Source: Halohasta salina (GTDB taxonomy: Archaea > Halobacteriota > Halobacteria > Halobacteriales > Haloferacaceae). Taken from it: a stretch of 64,000 nt of DNA. The stretch covers positions 248,001 to 312,000 of the forward strand of contig NZ_JAMZIE010000002.1 in the NCBI RefSeq assembly GCF_024178165.1, read 5' to 3'. The notes under the pieces were generated by a model. That model saw only the letters and a list, made by a program, of their open reading frames with translations. It ran no database searches and was not told the DNA's origin. Positions 24,502-33,296 of the stretch are shown here, piece after piece. Positions within the stretch are counted from its first letter, which is position 1. Each line of letters starts with the position of its first letter. The translations under genes and the position numbers were made by a program.

Positions 24502-25518
24502 CTACAGCACGACACGTTTCACGTCGAGACCGGTCGCCCGCCGGACTACCGCGCTGCGGGGGTTTTCGGTCCCCGCGAGGTTGTCCGAATCGCCATCCAA
24601 GACGAGCAGCGCCGCCCGTCGACCGGGCTCGATGACGCCGCAGTCGAGGCCGGCGATTGCCGCACCCGCCGTGGTTGCCATCCTGAGGACCTCCCGGTCG
24701 GTCACATCGAAATTTTTGGCCGTGTACTCCATCTCCCGAAACATCGAGGGACCGTTGAGCATCACGTTGTCAGTTCCGAGGGCAACCGTGGTGTGATCCA
24801 GTAGCTCACGGATCGGTGGTCGACCCACATCGAGGACGGCGTTGGTGCGGGGACAGGCGACGATCGGGACCGACTGGTCGGCGACGCGTTCGAGGTGGTC
24901 GGCCTCGGCGTGGACCATGTGGATCAACAGGTCGGGCTCCAGATCCAGTGCGGGGTGGATGTCGGTCGCGTCGGGCTCACCGGCGTGGATCGCGAAGGGG
25001 GCGCCGGCCTCGCGGACCGCCGCCCGCTCGGCGCTAAAGTCGGCGTCGTTCGCGCCGCTCGCACCGAACCCGTCGGCGACCGCCAGCACCGCGGGATCGT
25101 CGCTGCCGAAGATGAACGCCGAGACGTCTCGTCCGTCTTCGGCCGCCCGGAGCGCTCGCGCCCCTTCGAGCCCGAACTCCCGGAAGTCGAGGAACGCCGC
25201 GGTGCCGGTCTGCTCCATGAATCCCATCGTCCGGCCCATCGCCGCGACCAACTCCTCGCGGCTCGCGGCCGCCAGCCGGCGGTGTTTCCGGCTGTCGGGT
25301 GGGGCAACCGCCTCCTCCAGCGAGAGCCCGACGGCGGCGTCCTTGGCGACCGAATCGCCGATGTGGGTGTGGGCGTTGACAAACGCGGGGAGAACGATGT
25401 CCGTCGACTCTGTGTCGACCGCCTCGACAGCCGTGATCTCTCCGTCGTCGACCACTACCCGGCCCGCCATCGGTTCGAACGCGCTTCCGGCGAGGACGGT
25501 CCCCTCCAACTGTTCCAT
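24502..25518 (-). CDS. Amidohydrolase family protein
   Basis: 338 residues from ATG 25518. Metal-ligand motifs are in order: VLPAFVNAHTHIGDSVAKDA (HxH), FAIHAGEPDATD (His), MVHAEADHLERV (His), and VALGTDNVMLNGPSMFREME (Asp). The ends form the composite beta-sandwich (LVLDGDSDNLAGTENPRSAV at the C-terminus). This group includes cytosine and S-adenosylhomocysteine-type deaminases; the substrate cannot be fixed. The stop is 6 bp from that of the Lrp regulator, convergent. Confidence 0.85.
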   Translation of the reverse strand: MEQLEGTVLAGSAFEPMAGRVVVDDGEITAVEAVDTESTDIVLPAFVNAHTHIGDSVAKDAAVGLSLEEAVAPPDSRKHRRLAAASREELVAAMGRTMGFMEQTGTAAFLDFREFGLEGARALRAAEDGRDVSAFIFGSDDPAVLAVADGFGASGANDADFSAERAAVREAGAPFAIHAGEPDATDIHPALDLEPDLLIHMVHAEADHLERVADQSVPIVACPRTNAVLDVGRPPIRELLDHTTVALGTDNVMLNGPSMFREMEYTAKNFDVTDREVLRMATTAGAAIAGLDCGVIEPGRRAALLVLDGDSDNLAGTENPRSAVVRRATGLDVKRVVL

Positions 25519-25620
25519 ACGTCGATGCGGTGGGTGGCCCCAATAGGCGTTTCCATCCCCTACCGGCGACACTCACGCTATCCAGAACAAAGACTATAAT
25601 GTTCTTCCATGTGCAATTTT

Positions 25621-25667
25621 ACGAACGATTTGGGAAGATAAAAGGATTTAATAGGCAGTTCGTTCGT
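25621..25667. promoter_or_regulatory. Inverted repeat bracketing the dab operon promoter
   Basis: ACGAACGA (25621-25628) and TCGTTCGT (25660-25667) are exact inverted copies 31 nt apart. Between them lies an AT-rich box with ATTTAATA at 25646-25653, the best TATA candidate for dabB. Transcription would start near 25676 and give an approximately 70-nt leader. The placement suggests an operator for a repressor or a pair of half-sites; no regulator gene is adjacent other than the Lrp at 24031. Confidence 0.5.
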
Positions 25668-25748
25668 AGTAGAGGGTGACGACGACCGGCCTGCGCCATC
25701 CGGCATGCCACGAGGTTCGGGTGACGTGGGCCGTCGACGGAGCAATCG

Positions 25749-27239
25749 ATGACGGACCAAGATCAGCTGACGACGATAGGATCGCTTCCGAACGGGACGC
25801 CAGCGACGGGCTCGCTGCCCGCCGTGCTCACGCGGCTCGTCTGGCTGCTGTGGGTCGCCACCCTCGGTGTGGCCGGCCTCCGGCTGTCGACGGACGCGAG
25901 TTGGTCGCTGGCGGGCGTGGTCAGCGTCGACGGGCTGACGGTCGTGATGTGGGTCGCCGTGACCTTCTTCAGCGGGATCGTCCACAGCTACTCGCGCCGG
26001 TATCTGGCCGCCCACGACCGCGCTGATCGGTTTTTCGCTACCGTCTTCGGCTTCACGCTGGTCGTGATGGTTCTGGTGGCGGCCGACCACATCGCGCTGT
26101 TCGCGCTGGCGTGGGTGGCGATGGGACTGGCGATGGCCGAGTTGATCGGCCACGTCAAAGGGTGGCCGCAGGCCCGCGCTGCCGGCTCGCTGGCCCGTCG
26201 CTACTTCCTCGCCAGCGGCGGTCTACTGGTCGTCGCGCTCGCAGTGCTGTGGTCGGCGACCGACGCGACCACCGTCTCCGGGATCGGAGCAGCCGCCGAC
26301 ACGGTTCCACAGACGCTCTGGTTTGTCGCCGCGGGCGCGCTCCTGCTGGCGGCGATGATCCAGTCGGCGCTGGTGCCGTTCCACACGTGGCTCTTGGCCT
26401 CGATGACTGCGCCGACCCCGGCGTCGGCGCTGATGCACGCCGGGTTCGTCAACGCCGGCGGGGTCCTGTTGGTCCGCTTCGGGCCCGTGATCTCGGTCGA
26501 CGCCGGCTTCATGCTGCTGGTCGTCGCCGTCGGTGCGACCAGCGCGCTGCTCGGCAAACTCCTGAAATCCGTCCAACCCGACATCAAGAGCCAACTCGGC
26601 TGCTCGACGGTCGGCCAGATGGGCTTTATGATCATGCAGGCGGGGCTGGGCTTCTTCGGGGCGGCGATCACTCACCTCGTGCTCCACGGCTTCTACAAGG
26701 CCTACCAGTTCCTCTCGTCGGGCGACGCGGTCGCACAGACCAGCCCGACCAAGGGACCCTCGAAACCGCGGTCGCTGACCGCCGTCGGCTTCGTCGTCAC
26801 CGTGCTGACGGCGCTGGCTGGCGGCGTCCTGTTCGCCGTCCTCACCGGCAAGGGAACGAGCCTCGACACCGGCGTCCTGTTGGCGCTGCTCGTCGTCCTG
26901 ACGACGCTACACGCGACTCGCACGGCCCTCGCCCGGACCTCGGTGGCGGCGTCGACGCGCTACGCGCTCATCCCGCTGGTGTTCCTGCCAGCCATCGCGA
27001 TCTACGCGGCGTCCTACAACGCGATTACAGGCGTGATTGGCGAGAGCCTGCTCGTGTCGGCCCCCGCCGAACTGACGGTCGTCCACGGGCTCGTCGCGGC
27101 GGCGTTCGTCGTCGCCTACGCCGCCATCGAGACGGGGCTCTACCAGCACAGCCAGCGACTGTACGTCGCACTGTTGAACGCAACCCAACCGCCATCCAGC
27201 ACCGTCATGACTTCCGCGGAGGACTACAATGAGTACTAA
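25749..27239 (+). CDS. dabB: DabB: proton/cation-translocating NuoL-like subunit of the DAB inorganic-carbon transporter
   Basis: 496 residues, about thirteen membrane helices. It belongs to the NuoL/MrpA proton-pumping family: VDGLTVVMWVAVTFFSGIVH, then FALAWVAMGLAMAELIGHVK, the conserved Lys-bearing HAGFVNAGGVLLVRFGPVIS, and LVLHGFYKAYQFLSSG. DabB couples ion flow to the partner DabA. The downstream dabA overlaps its last 11 nt, with a GGAGG just upstream of the dabA ATG, so the two are coupled. The protein lacks the long C-terminal lateral helix of true NuoL, as DabB does. Confidence 0.9.
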   Translation: MTDQDQLTTIGSLPNGTPATGSLPAVLTRLVWLLWVATLGVAGLRLSTDASWSLAGVVSVDGLTVVMWVAVTFFSGIVHSYSRRYLAAHDRADRFFATVFGFTLVVMVLVAADHIALFALAWVAMGLAMAELIGHVKGWPQARAAGSLARRYFLASGGLLVVALAVLWSATDATTVSGIGAAADTVPQTLWFVAAGALLLAAMIQSALVPFHTWLLASMTAPTPASALMHAGFVNAGGVLLVRFGPVISVDAGFMLLVVAVGATSALLGKLLKSVQPDIKSQLGCSTVGQMGFMIMQAGLGFFGAAITHLVLHGFYKAYQFLSSGDAVAQTSPTKGPSKPRSLTAVGFVVTVLTALAGGVLFAVLTGKGTSLDTGVLLALLVVLTTLHATRTALARTSVAASTRYALIPLVFLPAIAIYAASYNAITGVIGESLLVSAPAELTVVHGLVAAAFVVAYAAIETGLYQHSQRLYVALLNATQPPSSTVMTSAEDYNEY

Positions 27240-29649
27240 CACCTCGATCGAAGACAGCATCGACCAGGCAGCAACCGCAGTCGGCTCGGCGTGGCCGCTC
27301 CACTCCTTCGTGACGGCCAACCCGCTGGCCGGACTGGAGGATCACCCGTTCCACGAGGCCGCCAGCGAGGCCGAGCGACTGTTCGGCAGCGACGGCTACC
27401 CCAGCCCCGAGGTGTTCCGTAACGCGTGGGACGAGGGCCTGATCGACGCCGACCTCCTGCGAGCGGAACTGGCCGCCCACGGCTACGACGAGTCGCCCGA
27501 AACACTGCTGGACCAACTGGCGGCCGCCGACGCCGAGACCGACGCGGAGACCGACGCGGAGAGAGACGACCCCCAGCGACCGGTCGACCACCTGCTGACG
27601 AAGTGGCTGGCGGCGTTCCTCGATCAGGGCCAAACCGAGTGGCCGATGCCGAACCGCGAGCAGGGCTTCTATCAGGCGTTCTGTACGGTTGCCCGCCACG
27701 ACGGCGAGATCCCCGACAGCGGAACGATCGCCGAGTTGCCCGACGATCCGATCGTGGCGATTCGAGAGGTGCTCGGCGACTACCACGTCGGCCGCTGGTC
27801 GACGGTCTTCGAGTACCACCTGACGTCGCTGCCGGGGTGGACTGGCCTCATCAAACAGCAGGCCGAAAGCGGCGACGACTGGCAGTCGACCTATCCAATC
27901 TCGCTGGCCGGCTACCTCGCCGCACGCCTCGTGGTCGCCGATCTGGTGGGTGCGCCCATCGAACCGCCGGCCGACTGGGAAACCAGCGAGGCGTCGACCG
28001 ACGAGGTCCCACTGGCCGAACACTGGCTGACTGCGTGGGAACGGGGCTACCGCCGCGAGTTGGTCGATGCGGTCGCCGACGCCAGCCAGTCGCTGGCCGA
28101 CGGTGACGAAACCGACGACCGTCCCGCGGCACAGCTGGTGTTCTGTATCGACACCCGCTCGGAGATCATCCGCCGCCACATCGAGTCGACGGGGAACTAC
28201 GACACCCACGGCTACGCCGGCTTTTTCGGCGTTCCAATGCAGTACCACGGTTACGATACGGATGTCTCGGTGGACGCCTGTCCGCCGATCGTCGAGGCCC
28301 AACACCGGATCACCGACCGCCCGACCGCCGGGTGCGATCACGAACACGCGGCTCACGACCGCTGGCACGACGCCGTCGACATGGGCAAGGGCGTCCTCAA
28401 AGCGCTCAAATACAACGCCGCGACCGCTTTCAGCTTCGTCGAGAGCGCGGGGGCGGGCTACGGAGCCGCACTGGCCGCCAAGACGCTGGTGCCCGACCGG
28501 TTTGCGGGGGCCAAGGATGCGGCCGACAGCGCGCCACAGCCCCACGAGTTCTGCGAGCCCTCGGTCGACTACAACCCCGACGCAATCGGCGACCTCCGCG
28601 AGGGGCTCACCCTCGACGAGAAAGTCGGGTACGCCGAAACCGCCTTCGAGTTGATGGGTTGGGAAGAGTTCGGCCGACTGGTCGTGTTCACCGGCCACGC
28701 CAGCGAGACCGCGAACAACCCGTTCGGATCCAGCCTCGACTGCGGGGCCTGTGCGGGCAACCCCGGCGGGCCGAGCGCTCGCGTGCTCGCGGCGATCTGC
28801 AACGACGACGCGGTCCTCGCGGAACTCCGCGCCCGCGGCCACGACATCCCCGACGACACCGTCTTCGTCGCCGGCGAGCACAACACGACGACCGACGGGA
28901 TCACGCTCTACGACAGCGGCGTTCCGGAAAGTCACGCTGACGACCTCGACCAACTCCGCGCGGACCTCGAAGCGGCGCGCGCCGGCGCGGCAGCCGAACG
29001 TGCCGACTCGCTGGGAGCCGACAACGCCGCCGACGTCGACCGCCGGGCGGCCGACTGGGCCGAGACTCGCCCCGAGTGGGGACTGGCCGGCAACGCCGGC
29101 TTCGTCATCGGCCCGCGCGAACTGACTGCCGACTACGATCTCGACGGCCGCTCGTTCCTCCACTCCTACGACTGGTCGACCGACCCCGACGGCGAGGCGC
29201 TGGAAACCATCATGGCTGGCCCGATGATCGTCACACAGTGGATCAACACCCAGTACTACTTCGCGACCGTCGACACCGCCGCCTTCGGCAGCGGCTCGAA
29301 GGTCACCCACAACCCGGTCGGCAACGTCGGCGTCTATCAGGGTAACGGCGGCGACCTCATGACTGGCCTGCCGCTCCAGTCGGTGGCAGCCCCCGACGGC
29401 AAGCCCTACCACCAGCCGCTGCGCCTCTCGACGGTGATCCACGCACCGGTCGAGCGTGTGACCGAGATCCTCACGGCCCACGAGGAGATCGCCGAACTGC
29501 TGGACAACGGCTGGCTTTCGCTGACCGTGGTCGACCCCACGCAGGACCACACCGCCTTCGAGTACGCCGGCGACATCGAGTGGACCCCGCTGGGCGAGAC
29601 CGACCCGCTCGCCGCCGACCCCGCGCCGGCGGTCGCTGCCGACGACTAA
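27229..29649 (+). CDS. dabA: DabA: DUF2309 zinc subunit of the DAB inorganic-carbon transporter
   Basis: 806 residues, soluble. DabA is thought to convert CO2 to bicarbonate vectorially at a beta-carbonic-anhydrase-like zinc site. The ligand set can be read off: C306 and D308 in VFCIDTRSEIIRRHIES, H490 in VFTGHASETANNPFGSSLD, C505 in CGACAGNPGG. The 2-residue and 15-residue spacings match those reported for the Halothiobacillus protein. N-terminal SAWPLHSFVTANPLAGLED is the DUF2309 signature. The low-complexity DAETDAETDAERDD (about 101-114) is a halophile-type insertion. The gene is complete. Confidence 0.93.
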   Translation: MSTNTSIEDSIDQAATAVGSAWPLHSFVTANPLAGLEDHPFHEAASEAERLFGSDGYPSPEVFRNAWDEGLIDADLLRAELAAHGYDESPETLLDQLAAADAETDAETDAERDDPQRPVDHLLTKWLAAFLDQGQTEWPMPNREQGFYQAFCTVARHDGEIPDSGTIAELPDDPIVAIREVLGDYHVGRWSTVFEYHLTSLPGWTGLIKQQAESGDDWQSTYPISLAGYLAARLVVADLVGAPIEPPADWETSEASTDEVPLAEHWLTAWERGYRRELVDAVADASQSLADGDETDDRPAAQLVFCIDTRSEIIRRHIESTGNYDTHGYAGFFGVPMQYHGYDTDVSVDACPPIVEAQHRITDRPTAGCDHEHAAHDRWHDAVDMGKGVLKALKYNAATAFSFVESAGAGYGAALAAKTLVPDRFAGAKDAADSAPQPHEFCEPSVDYNPDAIGDLREGLTLDEKVGYAETAFELMGWEEFGRLVVFTGHASETANNPFGSSLDCGACAGNPGGPSARVLAAICNDDAVLAELRARGHDIPDDTVFVAGEHNTTTDGITLYDSGVPESHADDLDQLRADLEAARAGAAAERADSLGADNAADVDRRAADWAETRPEWGLAGNAGFVIGPRELTADYDLDGRSFLHSYDWSTDPDGEALETIMAGPMIVTQWINTQYYFATVDTAAFGSGSKVTHNPVGNVGVYQGNGGDLMTGLPLQSVAAPDGKPYHQPLRLSTVIHAPVERVTEILTAHEEIAELLDNGWLSLTVVDPTQDHTAFEYAGDIEWTPLGETDPLAADPAPAVAADD

Positions 29650-29966
29650 CGCAGCGATTCGGGGCGGCCGTCACAGCAGACGGTATAGGTGGCGTCGCTC
29701 GACAGGACCCGTCGACATCGATCGAGGAGGGCGTCGGTCGACGCGTCGGGGCCGAACTTCCCCACCGTCTCGCCGTCGACCCGGAGCGTGGTGATCCAGT
29801 GGGTCGATCCGTCCGGACCCGCACGCCGTTCGAGATCGAGGGTTCGGTCGGCGATGACGACCCGGTAGCCAGCGTCCGTCCCCGTGAGCGTCGAGTCGAC
29901 GCCCTCCCCGAGCGTGTCGGCGGGGAGGGCCGCGAGTCGATCATCGAGTGCCGAGTCGACAGTCAT
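29646..29966 (-). CDS. Small conserved haloarchaeal protein, function unknown
   Basis: 106 residues with no membrane segment. The central part (TLDLERRAGPDGSTHWITTL, then RVDGETVGKFGPDASTDALL) looks like a beta-rich domain followed by a helix, ending TYTVCCDGRPESLR with two adjacent Cys. Its stop overlaps that of dabA by 4 nt, convergent. ATG 29966 (MTVDSALDD) was preferred over an ATG two codons upstream. A role in dab function is not implied by orientation. Confidence 0.6.
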   Translation of the reverse strand: MTVDSALDDRLAALPADTLGEGVDSTLTGTDAGYRVVIADRTLDLERRAGPDGSTHWITTLRVDGETVGKFGPDASTDALLDRCRRVLSSDATYTVCCDGRPESLR

Positions 29967-30028
29967 TACCACTGGTTCGTGCTGGCAACAGATAAAGGCT
30001 CAAGCGTGAGCCGGTCGACACACAGTAC

Positions 30029-30322
30029 ATGTCCGACCGACTACTCTCAGTCAACGCCTACACGACGCTAGATTTACTCGACGGCGAGGCCGAGGGCCAC
30101 GCGTTTACCGAATCGGCCTACGCCGTCGTCAACGCCACAGCACCGCGGAAACAGCCCGACCACGTGAAACTGGAAATGGAACTCGACAACGCCGAGTTGG
30201 AGCATCTGCCGGCCCACGCCGATCGCGTTCGGCTCACACCGGCACAGGCCCGCGAGCTAGCGGCGGATCTCGAAAAGCACGCCAGCCGCGTCGAGAGCCA
30301 TCTCGACGACAGCGAGGCGTAA
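30029..30322 (+). CDS. Small conserved haloarchaeal protein (DUF6360-like)
   Basis: 97 residues: a beta-rich start (MSDRLLSVNAYTTLDLLDGE), a central strand pair (PDHVKLEMELDNAELEHLP) and a C-terminal helix with RLTPAQARELAADLEKHASR. The pattern matches a short haloarchaeal family I recall as DUF6360; the number is from memory. A TATA-like gataaagg (about 29991-29998) is about 30 nt upstream. Function unknown. Confidence 0.65.
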   Translation: MSDRLLSVNAYTTLDLLDGEAEGHAFTESAYAVVNATAPRKQPDHVKLEMELDNAELEHLPAHADRVRLTPAQARELAADLEKHASRVESHLDDSEA

Positions 30323-30331
30323 GCGGGCGTC

Positions 30332-30730
30332 TCAGGGCTCCCAGTCGACGCGCTCGCGCCACTCGTCCTGTTGTTGGCTCTCGGTGATGTGGTGGTGGCC
30401 CTCGGCGAGGTCGGCCCGTACCCGGTCGTCGAAGTCGGTGATCTCGGCCAGTAGGCCGTGGCGGAACGTCTCGACAACCTCGTAGGTCCACATGTCGTCG
30501 ACCGCCCCCGACGGCAGGTGTTTCTCCCGGAGTTCGTCGGCGAACTCCTCGTGGCCCGCCTCACGGAGCATTGTTTCGGCGCGAGCCAGTTTATCCATCG
30601 CGTGGCCGACTTTGTGGTGGAACGCGATGAGGTCGCCGAAGCCCTGATACATGTGCTCGGTCGCGTGCTGAATATCGTAAAGGGCCTCTTTTTCGGCCGC
30701 CGAGAGGTCGGGGTCGGTCTGGTCAGCCAT
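30332..30730 (-). CDS. Conserved haloarchaeal helical protein, function unknown
   Basis: 132 residues, almost all helical, with many His (IQHATEHMYQGFGDLIAFHH, then ADLAEGHHHITESQQQDEW). The His/Glu content in the first helices recalls hemerythrin-like or four-helix bundle metal sites, but the spacing does not match a known motif I can name. It is convergent with the 30029 gene, with a 9-bp gap. No signal peptide. Confidence 0.6.
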   Translation of the reverse strand: MADQTDPDLSAAEKEALYDIQHATEHMYQGFGDLIAFHHKVGHAMDKLARAETMLREAGHEEFADELREKHLPSGAVDDMWTYEVVETFRHGLLAEITDFDDRVRADLAEGHHHITESQQQDEWRERVDWEP

Positions 30731-30800
30731 AGGCTCCTAATTGGGGCTGTAGGGCTAAAGGACTGATTCAGGAATGTAGATGGGTTGAGTGGGGAGATGA

Positions 30801-31259
30801 TTACAGCATTCGGATACCACGTTCGACGACCGCATCAGTCACAAAGAGAGATGTCTCGTTCTGAAGCGCACGCATGAGCGATGTCGCGTCGGATTTACTT
30901 ATACACTCCCGGGAGTAGGCAAGAGCAATAACCCCGATAGATCCGTGGACTTCGATTCCGGTATCGGCTGCTGTCTCTCGGGCAGCGAGATCATCAGTCA
31001 GAAGAACGAAATCGCGCTCGTTCGCCACTGCGATTGCGGCACGTTCTCCGGCATCCAAGCTACTGGTCGCTTGCTCTGGACCGGCTTCGACCAGTTCGAA
31101 ATCGAGGGAGGCCAGCCTATCCGGAAGGCCGCCCCGTTGGAGTTCCTCGTAGACCGTTTGTGGAATACAGAGGTGATCAAAAACAGAGAGCAGTTCGAGC
31201 GACTCGATCTCGGCGAGATGAATAAGCGGTCCCGTATCGGAGACGGCCGCAACCCTCAC
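30801..31259 (-). CDS. DUF3368 PIN-like toxin
   Basis: 152 residues. The opening AAVSDTGPLIHLAEIESLEL has the first conserved Asp of PIN-like nucleases. GERAAIAVANERDFVLLTDD brings the Glu and the Asp pair, and ARETAADTGIEVHGSIGVIA the last conserved segment. DUF3368 proteins are predicted ribonuclease toxins of type II systems. The upstream antitoxin gene overlaps it by 4 nt, so the two are translated together. Confidence 0.85.
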   Translation of the reverse strand: MRVAAVSDTGPLIHLAEIESLELLSVFDHLCIPQTVYEELQRGGLPDRLASLDFELVEAGPEQATSSLDAGERAAIAVANERDFVLLTDDLAARETAADTGIEVHGSIGVIALAYSRECISKSDATSLMRALQNETSLFVTDAVVERGIRML

Positions 31260-31507
31260 GCGTTCAGGCCCCAGTCGACGTCGTCTTCGACGATCCGTAC
31301 CTCCTGGTCGGCGCGCTCGACAGTCGACCGTCCAACACGCTCGACAGCCGTCTCCCGGTCGATTTTACCGGCGAGATACCGCGTCAGTACGAGATCCTCC
31401 CAGAGGTCTTCGAGGCCACGTTCGAGGGCCTGCTCGAAGACTTCGGACTCTGAAACCCCGCGAGCCCCGGCGATCTCTCGAACCCGGTCGGATAGCTCCG
31501 TGGACAT
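31256..31507 (-). CDS. UPF0175-like antitoxin
   Basis: 83 residues. MSTELSDRVREIAGARGVSE then SEVFEQALERGLEDLWEDLV looks like a ribbon-helix-helix or helical antitoxin core. LTRYLAGKIDRETAVERVGR matches the UPF0175 helix-turn-helix segment. The acidic C-terminus (VRIVEDDVDWGLNA) would contact the toxin. It precedes and overlaps the DUF3368 gene. A minus-strand TATA (ggatttaaga, 31531-31540) lies 24-33 nt upstream, so the pair has its own leaderless promoter; antitoxin autoregulation is expected but not shown. Confidence 0.8.
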   Translation of the reverse strand: MSTELSDRVREIAGARGVSESEVFEQALERGLEDLWEDLVLTRYLAGKIDRETAVERVGRSTVERADQEVRIVEDDVDWGLNA

Positions 31508-31556
31508 ACTCCACAGTAGTCCTGCACGCTTCTTAAATCCGCCTCTAGTGTAGCCC

Positions 31557-32789
31557 TCAGCACTCGACCGTCTTGCCAAGATCAGGCGCCTGTGCCTCGT
31601 ACCCGTCGGCGCGCAACTCCTCTGCGAACGCCGCACACGAATCGCCGTGGTTCACCAACACCGTCGACCCCTCGTACGCACCCAAAAACTCACGCAGCCC
31701 GTCGTGATCGGCGTGCGCCGAGAAGTCGAACAGATCGGCCTTCGCCGACACCGGATAGATGCCGCCGTTGAGTTCGCAGCGTCCCGTCTCCAGTAGCTCC
31801 CTGCCGGGCGTCCCCTCGACCTGATACCCCGTCAACGAGATCCGGTTGATGGGATCGGTCCGGATCTCGGGGATGTAGGTCATCGCCGGCCCACCGGAGA
31901 GCATCCCGCTGGTCGTAACGATCACCGTGTTCTGGTCGGCGATCCGCTTGCGCTGGCCGTCCCGGCCCGTCACCTCCCGCGCGTGCCGGGCGGCCCGACC
32001 CAGTGCGTCGCCGTCCCGCAGGAACTCGGGGTACTGCCGGCACATCGACAGCACTTCGGTCCCCATTCCGTCGACGTAACACTCCAGATCGTGGGCCTCA
32101 CACACCAGCAGCAACTCCTGTGTCCGCCCGATGGCAAAAGCCGGGACGACGACCGTGCCGCCCTCCCACATCGTCGTGCGGGCGGTCTCCGCGAACCGCG
32201 ATTCGACCGCGTCGCGGTCGTCGTGACGCACGTCGGCGTACGTCGACTCACAGATCACCACATCGGCGTCGGGTCGCGCAGTAGTACCATTTAAAAGGCG
32301 CGTGTCGTCGGTGTGGAAGTCAGCGGTGTAGAGCAGCCGCGTCTCGCCGTCGTCGACCAACACGTGCGCCGAGCCGGGGATGTGGCCCGCGTTGTAGAAG
32401 GTGATCTCGTGGCCCGCCGCCTCGAAGGACTCGCGGTAGCCGTGGCGGTGGTCGACCTCGCCCATGCGGGCGACGTGCGTTTCAGTAAACGGACACTGCA
32501 TCGTCCCGCCATGGAGTTTGAGCGTATCTCGCGCCAGAATCCGGGCGAGTTCGGCCGTGGGTGGGGTCCAGTGGATCTCGGGTCGACTCGATCCGGAAAG
32601 GAGGGCGGGAACCGCGCCGACGTGGTCGAGGTGGCCGTGGGAGACGACGACCGCCTCGGGGTCGGGGTCGCCGACGGGGTACTGTGGCGGGGTCGCAGTG
32701 AGGATCCCGTAATCGAGCAGGAGGCGGTCGTTGACGAGGATCGCACTCCGACCGACTTCGCCTGCGCCGCCGAGAAACTGCACGTCCAT
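31557..32789 (-). CDS. Beta-CASP metallo-beta-lactamase nuclease (mRNA 3'-end processing exonuclease-like)
   Basis: 410 residues. The MBL domain has VSHGHLDHVGAVPALL (HxHxDH), AGHIPGSAHVLV and LYTADFHTDDT. The beta-CASP insertion starts after ICESTYADVRHDD and carries VVPAFAIGRTQELLLVCE. The C-terminal return shows FSAHADHDGLREFLG and LVNHGDS. This set marks the YSH1/CPSF-like family that cuts or trims RNA. There is no N-terminal KH domain, unlike archaeal aCPSF1. ATG 32789 gives the family-like MDVQFLGGAGEVGRS; a start 12 codons upstream is less likely. Confidence 0.9.
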   Translation of the reverse strand: MDVQFLGGAGEVGRSAILVNDRLLLDYGILTATPPQYPVGDPDPEAVVVSHGHLDHVGAVPALLSGSSRPEIHWTPPTAELARILARDTLKLHGGTMQCPFTETHVARMGEVDHRHGYRESFEAAGHEITFYNAGHIPGSAHVLVDDGETRLLYTADFHTDDTRLLNGTTARPDADVVICESTYADVRHDDRDAVESRFAETARTTMWEGGTVVVPAFAIGRTQELLLVCEAHDLECYVDGMGTEVLSMCRQYPEFLRDGDALGRAARHAREVTGRDGQRKRIADQNTVIVTTSGMLSGGPAMTYIPEIRTDPINRISLTGYQVEGTPGRELLETGRCELNGGIYPVSAKADLFDFSAHADHDGLREFLGAYEGSTVLVNHGDSCAAFAEELRADGYEAQAPDLGKTVEC

Positions 32790-32894
32790 TACCGGATGGT
32801 AGCCGCCGTGGACGTTTTCATCCATCGGTTCGGCACAGTGGCGTGGTCGACAGCATGTGCTCCCGCGACGGATCGCGGAACGGGGCGGTCGCCG

Positions 32895-33191
32895 CTACGT
32901 GTTCACACCCGGATCGTCGTTTCTGAGGAAGCGCACTGAGAACCGTTCGTAGCCGCCGTAGGCGACGTCGAGTGCGCCCATCCACCAGTTCCACCGCTCG
33001 ATGAGTTCGGCGTCATCGGGGGCGTCCTGTAGATGGCCGACGACCTCGTCGACCGTGAGTTCGTGGCCGCGATCCGTAACGGCCTGCCCGGAGTCGACGA
33101 GGTCCCGGGCCTGTCTGGCGACGACGCGGAGTTCGGCCTCGCTGCCACCGAACTCCTGCTTGAGGGCGTGTTTGAGGCGAGTCGTGTCCAC
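32895..33191 (-). CDS. Small conserved haloarchaeal protein, function unknown
   Basis: 98 residues, helical, GTG start at 33191. Reads MDTTRLKHALKQEFGGSEAE, then AELRVVARQARDLVDSG and ERWNWWMGALDVAYGGYERF with a Trp-rich segment. No known domain recognised. It stands alone between the nuclease and the P-type ATPase on the same strand, with gaps of about 105 bp each side. Confidence 0.6.
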   Translation of the reverse strand: MDTTRLKHALKQEFGGSEAELRVVARQARDLVDSGQAVTDRGHELTVDEVVGHLQDAPDDAELIERWNWWMGALDVAYGGYERFSVRFLRNDDPGVNT

Positions 33192-33296
33192 ACCTACGGG
33201 TCAGTGTTCAGCGGATAAGACGCTCACGGATTCGTGGTACGGTATCACAACACAATTCAGTCGGTACCGCGACACCAGCGGGCGGGCATCCAGCAG

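Noticed and set aside
27205-29550. 781-codon open frame antisense to dabA
   Set aside because: Shadow of the GC-rich codon third position; dabA itself shows complete family motifs.
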